A DNA stretch of 12,068 bases, taken from the NCBI GenBank assembly GCA_022821935.1, contig JAJECR010000383.1, positions 1 through 12,068 of the forward strand, given 5' to 3'. The notes under the pieces are model-generated. The model was not told the DNA's origin. It was given only the letters and a program-made list of their open reading frames with translations, and did no database searches. The position numbers and the translations under genes are program-made. Shown here piece by piece: positions 1-7,675 of this stretch. Source of the DNA: Candidatus Latescibacterota bacterium. Lineage in GTDB: Bacteria; JAAXHH01. Every line of letters starts with the position of its first letter. Positions within the stretch are counted from its first letter, which is position 1.

Positions 1-2537
1 CCGTCTCCTACGGTCTGGACGGCGGCATGTTCGACGTCGAGCGGATCGAGGTGGCCCGAGGTCCGCAGGGCACCACGGGCGGACAGACCGCCCTGACCGG
101 GTCCGTCAGCTTCGTCACCAGGAAACCGACCGACGAATGGGACCTGAAGGTCACCGGCGAGATTACCGACCAGGCATCGTACGAGTCCAACGTCGCGTTC
201 GGCGGCCCCATCGGTAACAGCAATTTCTCCTATCGGCTGGCCGCGAGCCGACTCACCGGCGACGGCCTGATCGAGAACGTCGGCGCGGGACCCGACGCCG
301 GCGTGCCCGACCGGCTCCAGTATTCGCCGCAACTGCGTTTCAAGAATGATCGCTGGGACATCACCGGACGCTACAGAAAGCTGACCGACACCGGCGTGCA
401 CAATCTCTCGCTCGTCATCGGCGCGCGCAATACCGAGGAACAGTTCTACCTGCTGAACGATGGCACGCCCCGATGCGAAACGGACCGGGACCCCGAGTCG
501 CCCACCTACAACGAATGCATCAGGGACTCGGCCGGGAATATCGTGTACTACCTCAATCCGTTCTTCGGGCTGGGCCAGAACGTGGCGATCGCGAACTGTC
601 CCGGTTTCAACAACGACGGCTCTCGCGACCCCGGCCATCCCGTGGTCTGCGACGGCGAGCATCTGCTGCTCAAGACGGAACTCAACGCCCCCCTGAGCGA
701 GAACAACTCCCAGGAGGCGACCACGCTCGAGGCGCGCTATACCCTGAACGACACCCACGAGATCGTCTACCACTTCGGTGATCGCGATACGCGAACCGAT
801 ACCACCAACGACCTGGATCAGACCAACCGAATGGGCGGCGGCCGCTGCCTGGCCATTCATCCCCGCGTGATTTCCGGAGAACTCCAGGAAGGGCAGAGGC
901 ATCCCCGCTGCGCATTGGACGAAGCCGGCAACGGCGTGTATGAGGACGGGATCTCCAACTATCTGCGCACCTCCGATCAGGTAAGTCACGAGATTGCGCT
1001 CATCTCCAACAACGAAGGGCCGCTCAACTATACGTTCGGCTATACCTACCTCTCGGGCGACCAGCCTTACGTGTATCGCGACATCTTCAACGGGGTGGAA
1101 ACCGGCAGCAACAACATCAACAACGCTGCCTTCTATACGGACACGACGGCCGCTTGCGAAGCGGCGCTCGGCGCGTCCAGCAACTGGAAGAACATCCGCG
1201 ACCCCGGCAGCCCGGCGAACGCGTCCGCTCCGTTCTGGATTACCGGTTGCTACGGCGCCGACTACTCCGCCCACTGGAGCGACGTCACCAACGGCGGGAC
1301 CCACATCAACGGCAGCGGTGTGCGCGCGGCCTTCTATGGCAACGTGACCTACGACCAGCAGGCGCTCTACGGCAACGTGGAATACATGCTGAACGACCAG
1401 TGGAAGGTCTTCGGCGGCCTGCGCTACAACGACGACCACAAGGAGCACGTGCAGAACGACTTCAGCACGTCGGGCCAGCGCACTCTTGCCGATGGGACCG
1501 TCATAAATGTCGTGAACGGCATATTCCGAAGCAAGCACTACGATGTCGCCTGCTGCGGCTATACCGGCATCGAGACCGACGCCGAAGGCTTCGCCATACC
1601 GGATGACCGGACCCTGGCCGACTCCAAGGTGAAGACCTGGAAGATATTGACCTGGAACGTCGGCGCGGAATACACGCCCACCGACAACCTGATGTGGTAT
1701 GGCCGCATCTCCAAGGGCTATCGCGCCGGCGGCTTCGCGGGCTTCGGCAATCAGCTCGGGGAAGCCATGCCCGCGGAAGAGATGATGAACTACGAAGCTG
1801 GCCTGAAGGGGCTCTTCTTCGACAATGACGTACAGATGGAGATCAGCGCCTACTACCAGGATTTCAGTGCCTTCTGGATGCAGGTACGGCGCCTTAGAAC
1901 CAGTGCCGAGCTTGTCGTCAACAATCCGCGTGGATCTATCTGGATCGGAGACACCACAGCCGTCGACGGCACGGTGATCGGCGGCATAGAGGCGCAGGGC
2001 GCATGGCAGATCAACGACAGATTGACCCTGCGGGGTTTCTACGAATACATGTATTCGAGCTTCGGCCCCTTCGAGACCAACTACTGCTGTACTCCGGCAG
2101 GAACCACAGCGCCCCGGGTTGACATTACGATTGACGGACAGACATACACCGACATAGCCCCCGTCAATTTCGAGGGCAACTCCTTGCGCTTGCAGCCGCA
2201 GAATAAACTCTCGTCCGCCTTGACGTACGACGTGCCGATGCCGGCACGCTACGGCACGCTCGACGTGGTGGGAATAATGAGCTGGCGCGACAAGATGCAT
2301 CCCGACGAAGCCAATTTCGAGATATACGAGATCCCCTCCTATCTCAGGTGGGATATGCGCGCGAACTGGGTGTCGCCGAACGGCCGATACACAGTTTCGG
2401 GTTGGGTCACCAACGTGCTTGACGTGGTCCAGGTACTGAGCTACTCGCCTCGGGATGGCAACGGTGTCACGGCACCGGTGCATGGAACCGTCTCGGACGA
2501 ACGGCGGATCGGCCTGACGTTCAACTACCAGATGTGA
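1..2537 (+). CDS. TonB-dependent outer-membrane receptor, 5'-truncated
   Basis: This is the C-terminal part of a TonB-dependent receptor, an outer-membrane beta-barrel that takes up a scarce ligand (iron chelate, vitamin, sugar or similar) with energy from TonB-ExbBD. The frame is open from base 3, so the start lies upstream. The first visible residues are the end of the plug domain, with FDVERIEVARGPQG, the usual plug signature before the barrel. By alignment with the second receptor in this window, about 120 N-terminal residues (signal peptide, TonB box, most of the plug) are missing. The barrel shows the usual motifs: VFGGLRYNDD near 1408-1437, YGRISKGYRAGGF near 1698-1736, NYEAGLKGLFFDND near 1788-1829 and a final GLTFNYQM. 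About 844 residues are visible. Twelve cysteines lie in predicted external loops, including two CC pairs. The protein ends in Met instead of the usual Phe. The ligand cannot be told from sequence. The family call is secure. Confidence 0.95.
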   Translation, partial: VSYGLDGGMFDVERIEVARGPQGTTGGQTALTGSVSFVTRKPTDEWDLKVTGEITDQASYESNVAFGGPIGNSNFSYRLAASRLTGDGLIENVGAGPDAGVPDRLQYSPQLRFKNDRWDITGRYRKLTDTGVHNLSLVIGARNTEEQFYLLNDGTPRCETDRDPESPTYNECIRDSAGNIVYYLNPFFGLGQNVAIANCPGFNNDGSRDPGHPVVCDGEHLLLKTELNAPLSENNSQEATTLEARYTLNDTHEIVYHFGDRDTRTDTTNDLDQTNRMGGGRCLAIHPRVISGELQEGQRHPRCALDEAGNGVYEDGISNYLRTSDQVSHEIALISNNEGPLNYTFGYTYLSGDQPYVYRDIFNGVETGSNNINNAAFYTDTTAACEAALGASSNWKNIRDPGSPANASAPFWITGCYGADYSAHWSDVTNGGTHINGSGVRAAFYGNVTYDQQALYGNVEYMLNDQWKVFGGLRYNDDHKEHVQNDFSTSGQRTLADGTVINVVNGIFRSKHYDVACCGYTGIETDAEGFAIPDDRTLADSKVKTWKILTWNVGAEYTPTDNLMWYGRISKGYRAGGFAGFGNQLGEAMPAEEMMNYEAGLKGLFFDNDVQMEISAYYQDFSAFWMQVRRLRTSAELVVNNPRGSIWIGDTTAVDGTVIGGIEAQGAWQINDRLTLRGFYEYMYSSFGPFETNYCCTPAGTTAPRVDITIDGQTYTDIAPVNFEGNSLRLQPQNKLSSALTYDVPMPARYGTLDVVGIMSWRDKMHPDEANFEIYEIPSYLRWDMRANWVSPNGRYTVSGWVTNVLDVVQVLSYSPRDGNGVTAPVHGTVSDERRIGLTFNYQM

Positions 2538-2576
2538 TGGAGTGTTGAGGACTTCTTAAGGGGTCCGAAGCTGTTC

Positions 2577-2610
2577 AAAGGGCGCACCTCGAAAGGGTGC
2601 GCCCTTTTTT
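2577..2610 (+). terminator. Rho-independent terminator after first receptor gene
   Basis: A 9-bp perfect stem (GGGCGCACC at 2580-2588 with GGTGCGCCC at 2596-2604) encloses a 7-base loop and is followed at once by six T (2605-2610). Flanking AAA/TTT extends the stem to 12 bp. It lies 40 bases after the receptor stop codon and should end that transcript before the next gene. The A tract before the stem gives a shorter U tract on the other strand, but no - strand gene ends here. Confidence 0.93.
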
Positions 2611-2686
2611 CTGAATACAGTCAAATCGTCAAGGACGTATCGGCACAACCGGTGCCCTGCAAAGCAAGAACACAAGGAGATCGTCA

Positions 2687-3352
2687 ATGCCCGTCATAGA
2701 CATGTCGACCATCAAGCCCGTCGGCGAATTCGGATCAAGGGCCTGGGGCGAAGCCTGCGTCGAGGCGGCCATCAAGATGCTTGAAGCCGCTGATTTGCCC
2801 GCTTCAATCACCTGGGCCTTCAGCGAGGATTACACCCACCCGCCTGCACGACTGATGGAGGGAGGCCGCACACGCGCGGGCTACTACCTCATGGTCAAGG
2901 AAGGGCACGTCACCGGCGGAGACGGCATTATCGAGGAAGCACTGACGATTCCCGGCTTTCACGCCAAGGTGCCCTGGGCCGCCATCTGCAATCAATCCGC
3001 CGCGCTCTACGGCAGAGAGGGCATGAGGCAACGGGGCGTCGACCAGCAGGCGCTGTTTGCGGCAATCGCAGAGTACGTGGGTCGCGAGAACCCGTTCGGC
3101 CTGGACATGAACAAGGAAGGAAAACCCAGCGTCATGCTGGATCCCGTCGGCCCCTGGCCCGCGGAAGTCGGCGCTGCCCTGGGAGAAGGCGCGGAAGAAG
3201 GGAATGGACTGCACAACATCGCCGCGACATTGCAGATGGATTCCCCGGAATATGCCGACCTGCCCGTCACCGCGCTGCGAGTACCCATTTTTGCCGACAT
3301 GACAGATCAGCAGAAGGCGGATTTCGTCAGGCTTTGTGGTATCGAGATGTAA
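2687..3352 (+). CDS. Unrecognised cytoplasmic protein, 221 aa, between the two receptors
   Basis: I do not recognise a family. The ATG at 2687 has a strong AAGGAG at 2674-2679, seven bases upstream, so the start is well supported. There is no signal peptide or membrane segment, so a soluble cytoplasmic protein is likely. An acidic N-terminal helix (about residues 18-36) precedes a segment with aromatic and polar residues that look functional: WAFSEDYTHPPARLM (43-57), AGYYLMV (64-70), PGFHAKVPWAAICNQSA (89-105) and GLHNIAATLQ (174-183). The C-terminal part has DLPVTALRVPIFADMT (191-206) and ends in a short helix with LCGIEM. His51, His92, His176 and Cys101 are candidates for metal or substrate binding, but this is a guess from composition. 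The gene follows a terminator, so it needs its own promoter, which I could not place. No terminator separates it from the receptor gene 90 bases downstream, so the two may be co-transcribed. Confidence 0.88.
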   Translation: MPVIDMSTIKPVGEFGSRAWGEACVEAAIKMLEAADLPASITWAFSEDYTHPPARLMEGGRTRAGYYLMVKEGHVTGGDGIIEEALTIPGFHAKVPWAAICNQSAALYGREGMRQRGVDQQALFAAIAEYVGRENPFGLDMNKEGKPSVMLDPVGPWPAEVGAALGEGAEEGNGLHNIAATLQMDSPEYADLPVTALRVPIFADMTDQQKADFVRLCGIEM

Positions 3353-3430
3353 GCACGGAGAGACTGGCGCTGCCGCGGGGCCTCACGGCGCGCGAAAGTC
3401 GGGCAAAATTTGATCACGAAGAGGCTCGAA

Positions 3431-3436
3431 AAGGAG
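3431..3436 (+). promoter_or_regulatory. Shine-Dalgarno site that fixes the second receptor start
   Basis: AAGGAG lies six bases before ATG 3443. The reading frame stays open upstream to a TTG at 3410, but that codon has no ribosome-binding site, and only the ATG puts a standard signal peptide at the N-terminus. Confidence 0.85.
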
Positions 3437-3442
3437 AAAACG

Positions 3443-6067
3443 ATGAAGAAGTTCTTTCGATTTGCCCCATTGGGATTGGCGCTGACCCTTACGGGATTGC
3501 CGGCACACTCGGCCGATGACAACGAAGACGGCTTGATCGAAGAGGTCATCGTGACGGCCGAGAAACGCGAAGAGAACCTGCTCGACGTACCGGTCACCAT
3601 GTCGGCCTTCAGCAATCAGATGCTTGAAGAACTCGGCATGACCAATCACGACGACCTGGAGCAACTGGTCCCTGGGCTGCAGTTTCAGGATGAGGGCACG
3701 CAGACCGGTCAAGGTACGACGATACGCGGTATCGGCACGAGACTCGCGGGTGAAACCGTCTCGGACCTGGCCGTCGCCACCTATGTGGATGGTGTCTACA
3801 CGCTCGGGATCTACGGCGTTGCGCCCAATATGTTTGACCTGGAGCGGGTTGAAGTCGCGCGTGGTCCTCAGGGCACGTTGCACGGCCGAAACTCGATTGC
3901 CGGATCCATCAGCTATTTCTCCAGAAGACCCACCGACCACTGGGATCTTCTGTTGCATACGGAACACACCGACCAGTTTTCGCAGCGATACGGCGTCGCG
4001 TTCGGTGGCCCGATCAGCGAAAACGTCCTCTTCCGTCTCAACGGCAGTTACTACGAGGGCGATGGCGCACAGGAGAATATAGGCTTCGGCAACGATTACG
4101 ATGCGCCGGACCAGATATTCTTCGCGCCGCAGCTTCGTTTCAGGACCGACAGGATGGATCTGAATCTGCGCTATACCAAGTTGAACGACGATGGCTCACC
4201 GCGAACGCAGGTCCTGTTGGAAAACGTCGACAGGACCATCCCCCGAAGCAGGAACCCGAATCCCGCCCAATCCCTGAACGCGTTTTACCTGTGGGACGGT
4301 CCGATTCCGTCCGTACCTGCAAACTGTCCGCCAGGCAGGCCTGCCTGGGAATGTGGCGATGTCAGGAACGTACTGAATGTGAACCGGAACTCCGTAGGTA
4401 GTAGTACTGCCGAGCAAACGACGATCGCCTTCAGTTTTGACCTGAACGACAACTACACACTGCGCTACAACTTCGGCGATACCGACAACTTCTCGGATGT
4501 TCAAGTCGACCAGGACCAGGCCAACCGGGTAGCAAGCGCCGATGATCCGTTCAGGGCTGCAGACGCCGATGTACCATTGGTCGATGAAGAAAAGCACGTG
4601 TTGTACGACTACACCGAGCGTTCTCACGAGCTGCAGCTGGTGTCCAACCTGGATGGTCCGTTCAATTTCATCGCCGGTGCGTTCACTTACGAGAACACCA
4701 GTGCGTGGTTCGTACCCTTTTACGTCCATACGCAGCCGTGGGTGAACGTGAATGTCGAAGACGCCGCTCGCGCCGCTGGTTTCGCCGGCGGTTGTGCGCA
4801 GGCCCTTACCCTCTTCACCGGCATCATTAACGCCGCTTCTTCGCCCGAACAAGCGGTTGAAAGGGGCCAGCCCGGGAACTACTGGGCATGTCCAGAAGGT
4901 ACCGATCACTCACTGTTTCTGGATTTCCAGGTGATCGGCAGCTCGGAAACCCAAGCGGCTTTCGTCAACACCGAATACCAGGTCAATGATCAGTGGCGGG
5001 TTTCCGGCGGTCTTCGCTACACAGAAGATGAAAAGTCTCAGGATCTGAATGGTGGCGTGGCGCTTTTCTCTTTTGCTTTTATCGGGCCCTTCCCGTTTGC
5101 AATCTATTTCGACGACAAAGAACCCGATCCGAGAACCTGGGATGCGACCATTGGCCACATCTCCCTGGAGTACAGTCCCGATGAGGATCGTTTGATCTAC
5201 GGGCGCATTTCGACCGGATACCGCGCAGGCAATTTCCAGACCAAGTCCGATGCACCTCCGAGATTGGTTAAAGAAGAAACATTGATCAACTATGAGCTCG
5301 GCATAAAAGGTCTGTTCATGGATGGACGGCTTCAGTTAACTTCTGGTGTTTTCTTCAACGACTTCGACAACTATCAGATTAGTGGCTCCATCGAGCCCCA
5401 GGGAGGAACGCAAGAACGTATCACCGACGGGCTATTCGATCAGTATAGCGCTAGCCCCATCATAGGGTTCACCGACAACATCAAAGATACCAGGATATGG
5501 GGCGGTGAAGTTGAGTTCATGTACCACATGAACGAAAACTGGCGCCTGAGCGGTTTCTATGCCTACCTGGACTCCGAGATCGGTCCACACAAAGAGGTCG
5601 TTCGGGACCATCCCAATCCAGAAACGGATTTTTGGGACCATATTGACTTTAACACCGGTGAGATGGTCACCAGTGAGTATATTCTTCCCTCGGATATGAC
5701 CGGCAATCAGTTGCCCCTGCAGCCGAACCACAAGTTCGCGCTGACGGCAAGCTACGAGACGCCGCTAGCAGGTGCAATTGGCGGACACCTGCAGGTGCTC
5801 GGCACCTATAGCTGGGTCGACAAACGCGCTTCGGACCTCAGTAACTTCGACATCTCGACGATGCCGGCATACGGACGATTCGATGTTCGCGGCACCTGGA
5901 CGTCTCCAGATGAAACCATTACTGCAGCGCTGTTCGTGCAAAACGTATTCGATGAAATTGGCGTCATCGAGTACCTGCATCTGTCCAGTCACTGGACACC
6001 GAGGCAAGGCACCCTGACCGACCCGCGGTCGGTAGGCCTGGAAGTTCGCTGGAGACCCAACTTATAG
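3443..6067 (+). CDS. TonB-dependent outer-membrane receptor, complete
   Basis: This is a complete 874-residue TonB-dependent receptor that would move an unknown ligand across the outer membrane. The N-terminus is a typical Sec signal peptide: MKKFFRF, a hydrophobic stretch to about residue 20, then cleavage after AHS (23). A TonB box, EEVIVTA, follows at 33-39. The plug runs from about 40 to 165 and includes TTIRGIG (92-98), VATYVDGVY (111-119) and FDLERVEVARGPQG (131-144). The barrel fills the rest, with VSGGLRYTEDEK near 5004-5036 and YGRISTGYRAGNF near 5199-5237. It is clearly related to the truncated receptor upstream (for example RKPTDEWDL against RRPTDHWDL), yet the loops differ, which suggests related but not identical ligands. 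It has only four cysteines against twelve in its paralogue. It ends in RPNL, without the usual terminal aromatic. Parts of the gene look more AT-rich than the first receptor by eye. Confidence 0.97.
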   Translation: MKKFFRFAPLGLALTLTGLPAHSADDNEDGLIEEVIVTAEKREENLLDVPVTMSAFSNQMLEELGMTNHDDLEQLVPGLQFQDEGTQTGQGTTIRGIGTRLAGETVSDLAVATYVDGVYTLGIYGVAPNMFDLERVEVARGPQGTLHGRNSIAGSISYFSRRPTDHWDLLLHTEHTDQFSQRYGVAFGGPISENVLFRLNGSYYEGDGAQENIGFGNDYDAPDQIFFAPQLRFRTDRMDLNLRYTKLNDDGSPRTQVLLENVDRTIPRSRNPNPAQSLNAFYLWDGPIPSVPANCPPGRPAWECGDVRNVLNVNRNSVGSSTAEQTTIAFSFDLNDNYTLRYNFGDTDNFSDVQVDQDQANRVASADDPFRAADADVPLVDEEKHVLYDYTERSHELQLVSNLDGPFNFIAGAFTYENTSAWFVPFYVHTQPWVNVNVEDAARAAGFAGGCAQALTLFTGIINAASSPEQAVERGQPGNYWACPEGTDHSLFLDFQVIGSSETQAAFVNTEYQVNDQWRVSGGLRYTEDEKSQDLNGGVALFSFAFIGPFPFAIYFDDKEPDPRTWDATIGHISLEYSPDEDRLIYGRISTGYRAGNFQTKSDAPPRLVKEETLINYELGIKGLFMDGRLQLTSGVFFNDFDNYQISGSIEPQGGTQERITDGLFDQYSASPIIGFTDNIKDTRIWGGEVEFMYHMNENWRLSGFYAYLDSEIGPHKEVVRDHPNPETDFWDHIDFNTGEMVTSEYILPSDMTGNQLPLQPNHKFALTASYETPLAGAIGGHLQVLGTYSWVDKRASDLSNFDISTMPAYGRFDVRGTWTSPDETITAALFVQNVFDEIGVIEYLHLSSHWTPRQGTLTDPRSVGLEVRWRPNL

Positions 6068-6090
6068 CTAAAACGACCTAAGCTAAATCG

Positions 6091-6121
6091 AAAAGCGCAC
6101 CCCAAAAGGGTGCGCTTTTTT
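6091..6121 (+). terminator. Rho-independent terminator between receptor and dioxygenase genes
   Basis: GCGCACCC (6095-6102) pairs with GGGTGCGC (6108-6115) across a 5-base loop and is followed by six T (6116-6121). AAAA before the stem pairs with part of the T tract. The stem core is nearly the same as in the terminator at 2577-2610. It sits 24 bases after the receptor stop codon and only seven bases before the Shine-Dalgarno of the dioxygenase gene. Confidence 0.93.
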
Positions 6122-6127
6122 CGGGTC

Positions 6128-6132
6128 GGAGG
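6128..6132 (+). promoter_or_regulatory. Shine-Dalgarno of the dioxygenase gene, next to the terminator
   Basis: GGAGG is six bases before ATG 6139 and begins six bases after the T tract of the terminator ends. It supports the start and shows there is no room for a conventional promoter between the terminator and the gene. Confidence 0.8.
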
Positions 6133-6138
6133 AAACAG

Positions 6139-6939
6139 ATGAGACCAAACGCCACCTTTCAAATAGATCTCACAGAGGAACAGATCGCCTCTTACCGCGA
6201 CAACGGCTTTCTGAGCATTGAACGCATCACCACCGACGAGGAAATCGAGTGGCTCAAGGAGATCTACGACCAGCTCTTTGCTGAGCGGGCGGGCGAGGAA
6301 AAGGGTATGTATTATGACCTGGCCGCGCCACGGGGACACTCCGGGCGTGAGGTGCTCCCGCAGGTGCTCGGCCCAGACCTGAAAATTCCGGAACTCCGGA
6401 TGAGCAACTATGTCCGGAACGCCCACAAGCTCGGCACCCAGTTGCTTGGGGTAGACGAGAAGGTCAGCACCGGTGGGCACATGATATTCAAGCCGGCGCT
6501 ATACGGCGCCGAAACGCCCTGGCACCAGGATGAAGCCTACTGGAACCCGGATGTCTACCTTAACAGCCTCAGCGTCTGGATGACTTTGGATGCGGCGACG
6601 GTGGAGAGTGGCTGCATGCAGTTCATTCCGGGCTCGCACAAAGAGGATCTGCGTTGGCATCGCCACATCGACAACGATCCCCTGATCCACGGATTAATGA
6701 CCGATGACGTCGATCCGTCGAAGGCCGTTGCCTGTCCGCTTGCACCAGGGGGCGCGACCTTTCACCACTCCCGAATGTTGCATCACACCGCCCCAAACAC
6801 GACGGACAATCCGCGCCGGGCGTACATTATCGTGTGCTCCGGGCCGACAAAGAAGCGCGATGTACCTGCGCCCCGCCCCTGGACGGACGAGGAGCGGGAA
6901 GCAATGGATAAAGCTGGATTTGACGTGAAACTATTCTGA
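6139..6939 (+). CDS. Phytanoyl-CoA dioxygenase (PhyH) family protein
   Basis: This 266-residue protein is a cytoplasmic Fe(II)/2-oxoglutarate-dependent oxygenase of the PhyH family. Such enzymes couple decarboxylation of 2-oxoglutarate to hydroxylation of a small organic substrate. The N-terminus has the family opening, LTEEQIASYRDNGFLSIE (11-28). The metal triad is intact: His129 and Asp131 in WHQDEAYW, and His215 in the LHHTAPN stretch, five residues before Asn220. Arg226 sits 11 residues after His215, the same spacing as human PhyH His264/Arg275, and should bind 2-oxoglutarate. SVWMTLDAATVESGCMQFIPGSHK (split as 145-154 and 155-168) is the usual core strand and GSH turn. The length is normal. 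The substrate cannot be inferred; bacterial members range from ectoine hydroxylase to enzymes of secondary metabolism and lipid breakdown. It probably forms a two-gene unit with the hemerythrin gene 40 bases downstream. Confidence 0.95.
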   Translation: MRPNATFQIDLTEEQIASYRDNGFLSIERITTDEEIEWLKEIYDQLFAERAGEEKGMYYDLAAPRGHSGREVLPQVLGPDLKIPELRMSNYVRNAHKLGTQLLGVDEKVSTGGHMIFKPALYGAETPWHQDEAYWNPDVYLNSLSVWMTLDAATVESGCMQFIPGSHKEDLRWHRHIDNDPLIHGLMTDDVDPSKAVACPLAPGGATFHHSRMLHHTAPNTTDNPRRAYIIVCSGPTKKRDVPAPRPWTDEEREAMDKAGFDVKLF

Positions 6940-6979
6940 AAACAAGCCATCCCGCACATCTTGTTGGGAGACATGGATT

Positions 6980-7624
6980 ATGGTACCGCCTCTTGACGCC
7001 GTTACGGTCGTGCATAACGCCTTTCGCCGCGATCTCACCGAGATCGACCAAGCCGTGTACAAAGTGGCCAGGCACGGCGGAGACCTGTCTCCGTTGATCG
7101 ACCGACTCCTTTATTTCAGCGATATACTTGATCGGCACGAAAAGGGGGAAGAACGTGCCGTGTTCCCGGAGGTGGACCGGGTGGCGCCATTGCTCGCTCC
7201 CCTATTCGTCGACGATCACAGGGAAATGTCAGAAGGGTTGGGCAACGTAGCAGGCGCACCGGATGAACTAGCCGCTACGCGTGCGTTGGCTATTTTGCAC
7301 GCCCACGTGCGGATTCACCTGGCCAATGAGGACACCTATATCTACCCGGTACTCCGGGATCGCATCGACTTGGACGAACAAGCTACGATCGTTGGTCAGT
7401 TATGGGGCCGATCGTTTCCGCCAGACGAAGTTTTGCCGCAATACATGAACTGGCTATTCGGTCTTGTGAACCAGGAGGACCAAGCCACCATCACCACCGT
7501 GTGGAAGCAGCTTATGACGGAAAAGGTTTTCGGAGTTTGCACGCCACTCATCCAGGACGCCGTTACAACCGACGACTGGTCGGAGCTAACGAGACGCGTC
7601 CCGGGCCTGGCCGAATCTATCTGA
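6980..7624 (+). CDS. Hemerythrin-like HHE domain protein
   Basis: This is a 214-residue, mostly helical protein with the full set of hemerythrin-type di-iron ligands: His12, His53-x3-Glu57, His80 and His113-x3-Glu117. Members of the family bind oxygen or nitric oxide, or sense or store iron, at a carboxylate-bridged di-iron site. There is no signal peptide or membrane segment, so it should be cytoplasmic. After the four-helix bundle (about 1-128) there is an 85-residue helical tail with MNWLFGLVNQED (156-167) and a Trp-rich end, a type of extension seen in other stand-alone HHE proteins. The ATG at 6980 has GGGAG nine bases upstream. A nearer ATG at 6973 is out of frame. It is probably co-transcribed with the dioxygenase gene and, like it, depends on iron and oxygen chemistry. 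The exact role (NO or O2 binding, iron repair) is open. Confidence 0.9.
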   Translation: MVPPLDAVTVVHNAFRRDLTEIDQAVYKVARHGGDLSPLIDRLLYFSDILDRHEKGEERAVFPEVDRVAPLLAPLFVDDHREMSEGLGNVAGAPDELAATRALAILHAHVRIHLANEDTYIYPVLRDRIDLDEQATIVGQLWGRSFPPDEVLPQYMNWLFGLVNQEDQATITTVWKQLMTEKVFGVCTPLIQDAVTTDDWSELTRRVPGLAESI

Positions 7625-7675
7625 AAGACCACCGTCAATACCCCTGGCAAATAACTGAAGGTCGGCCCACCGATA

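Noticed and set aside
3410..3442. TTG start 33 bases upstream for the second receptor
   Set aside because: It lacks a ribosome-binding site and would bury the signal peptide; the ATG at 3443 has both.
4196..4909. Open frame of 237 codons on - inside the second receptor gene
   Set aside because: It lies wholly opposite a well-supported receptor gene and has no motif or ribosome-binding evidence.
6066..6089. Short imperfect direct repeat, AGCTAAAACG and AGCTAAATCG
   Set aside because: Ten-base, imperfect and AT-rich in a short gap; chance is a sufficient explanation.
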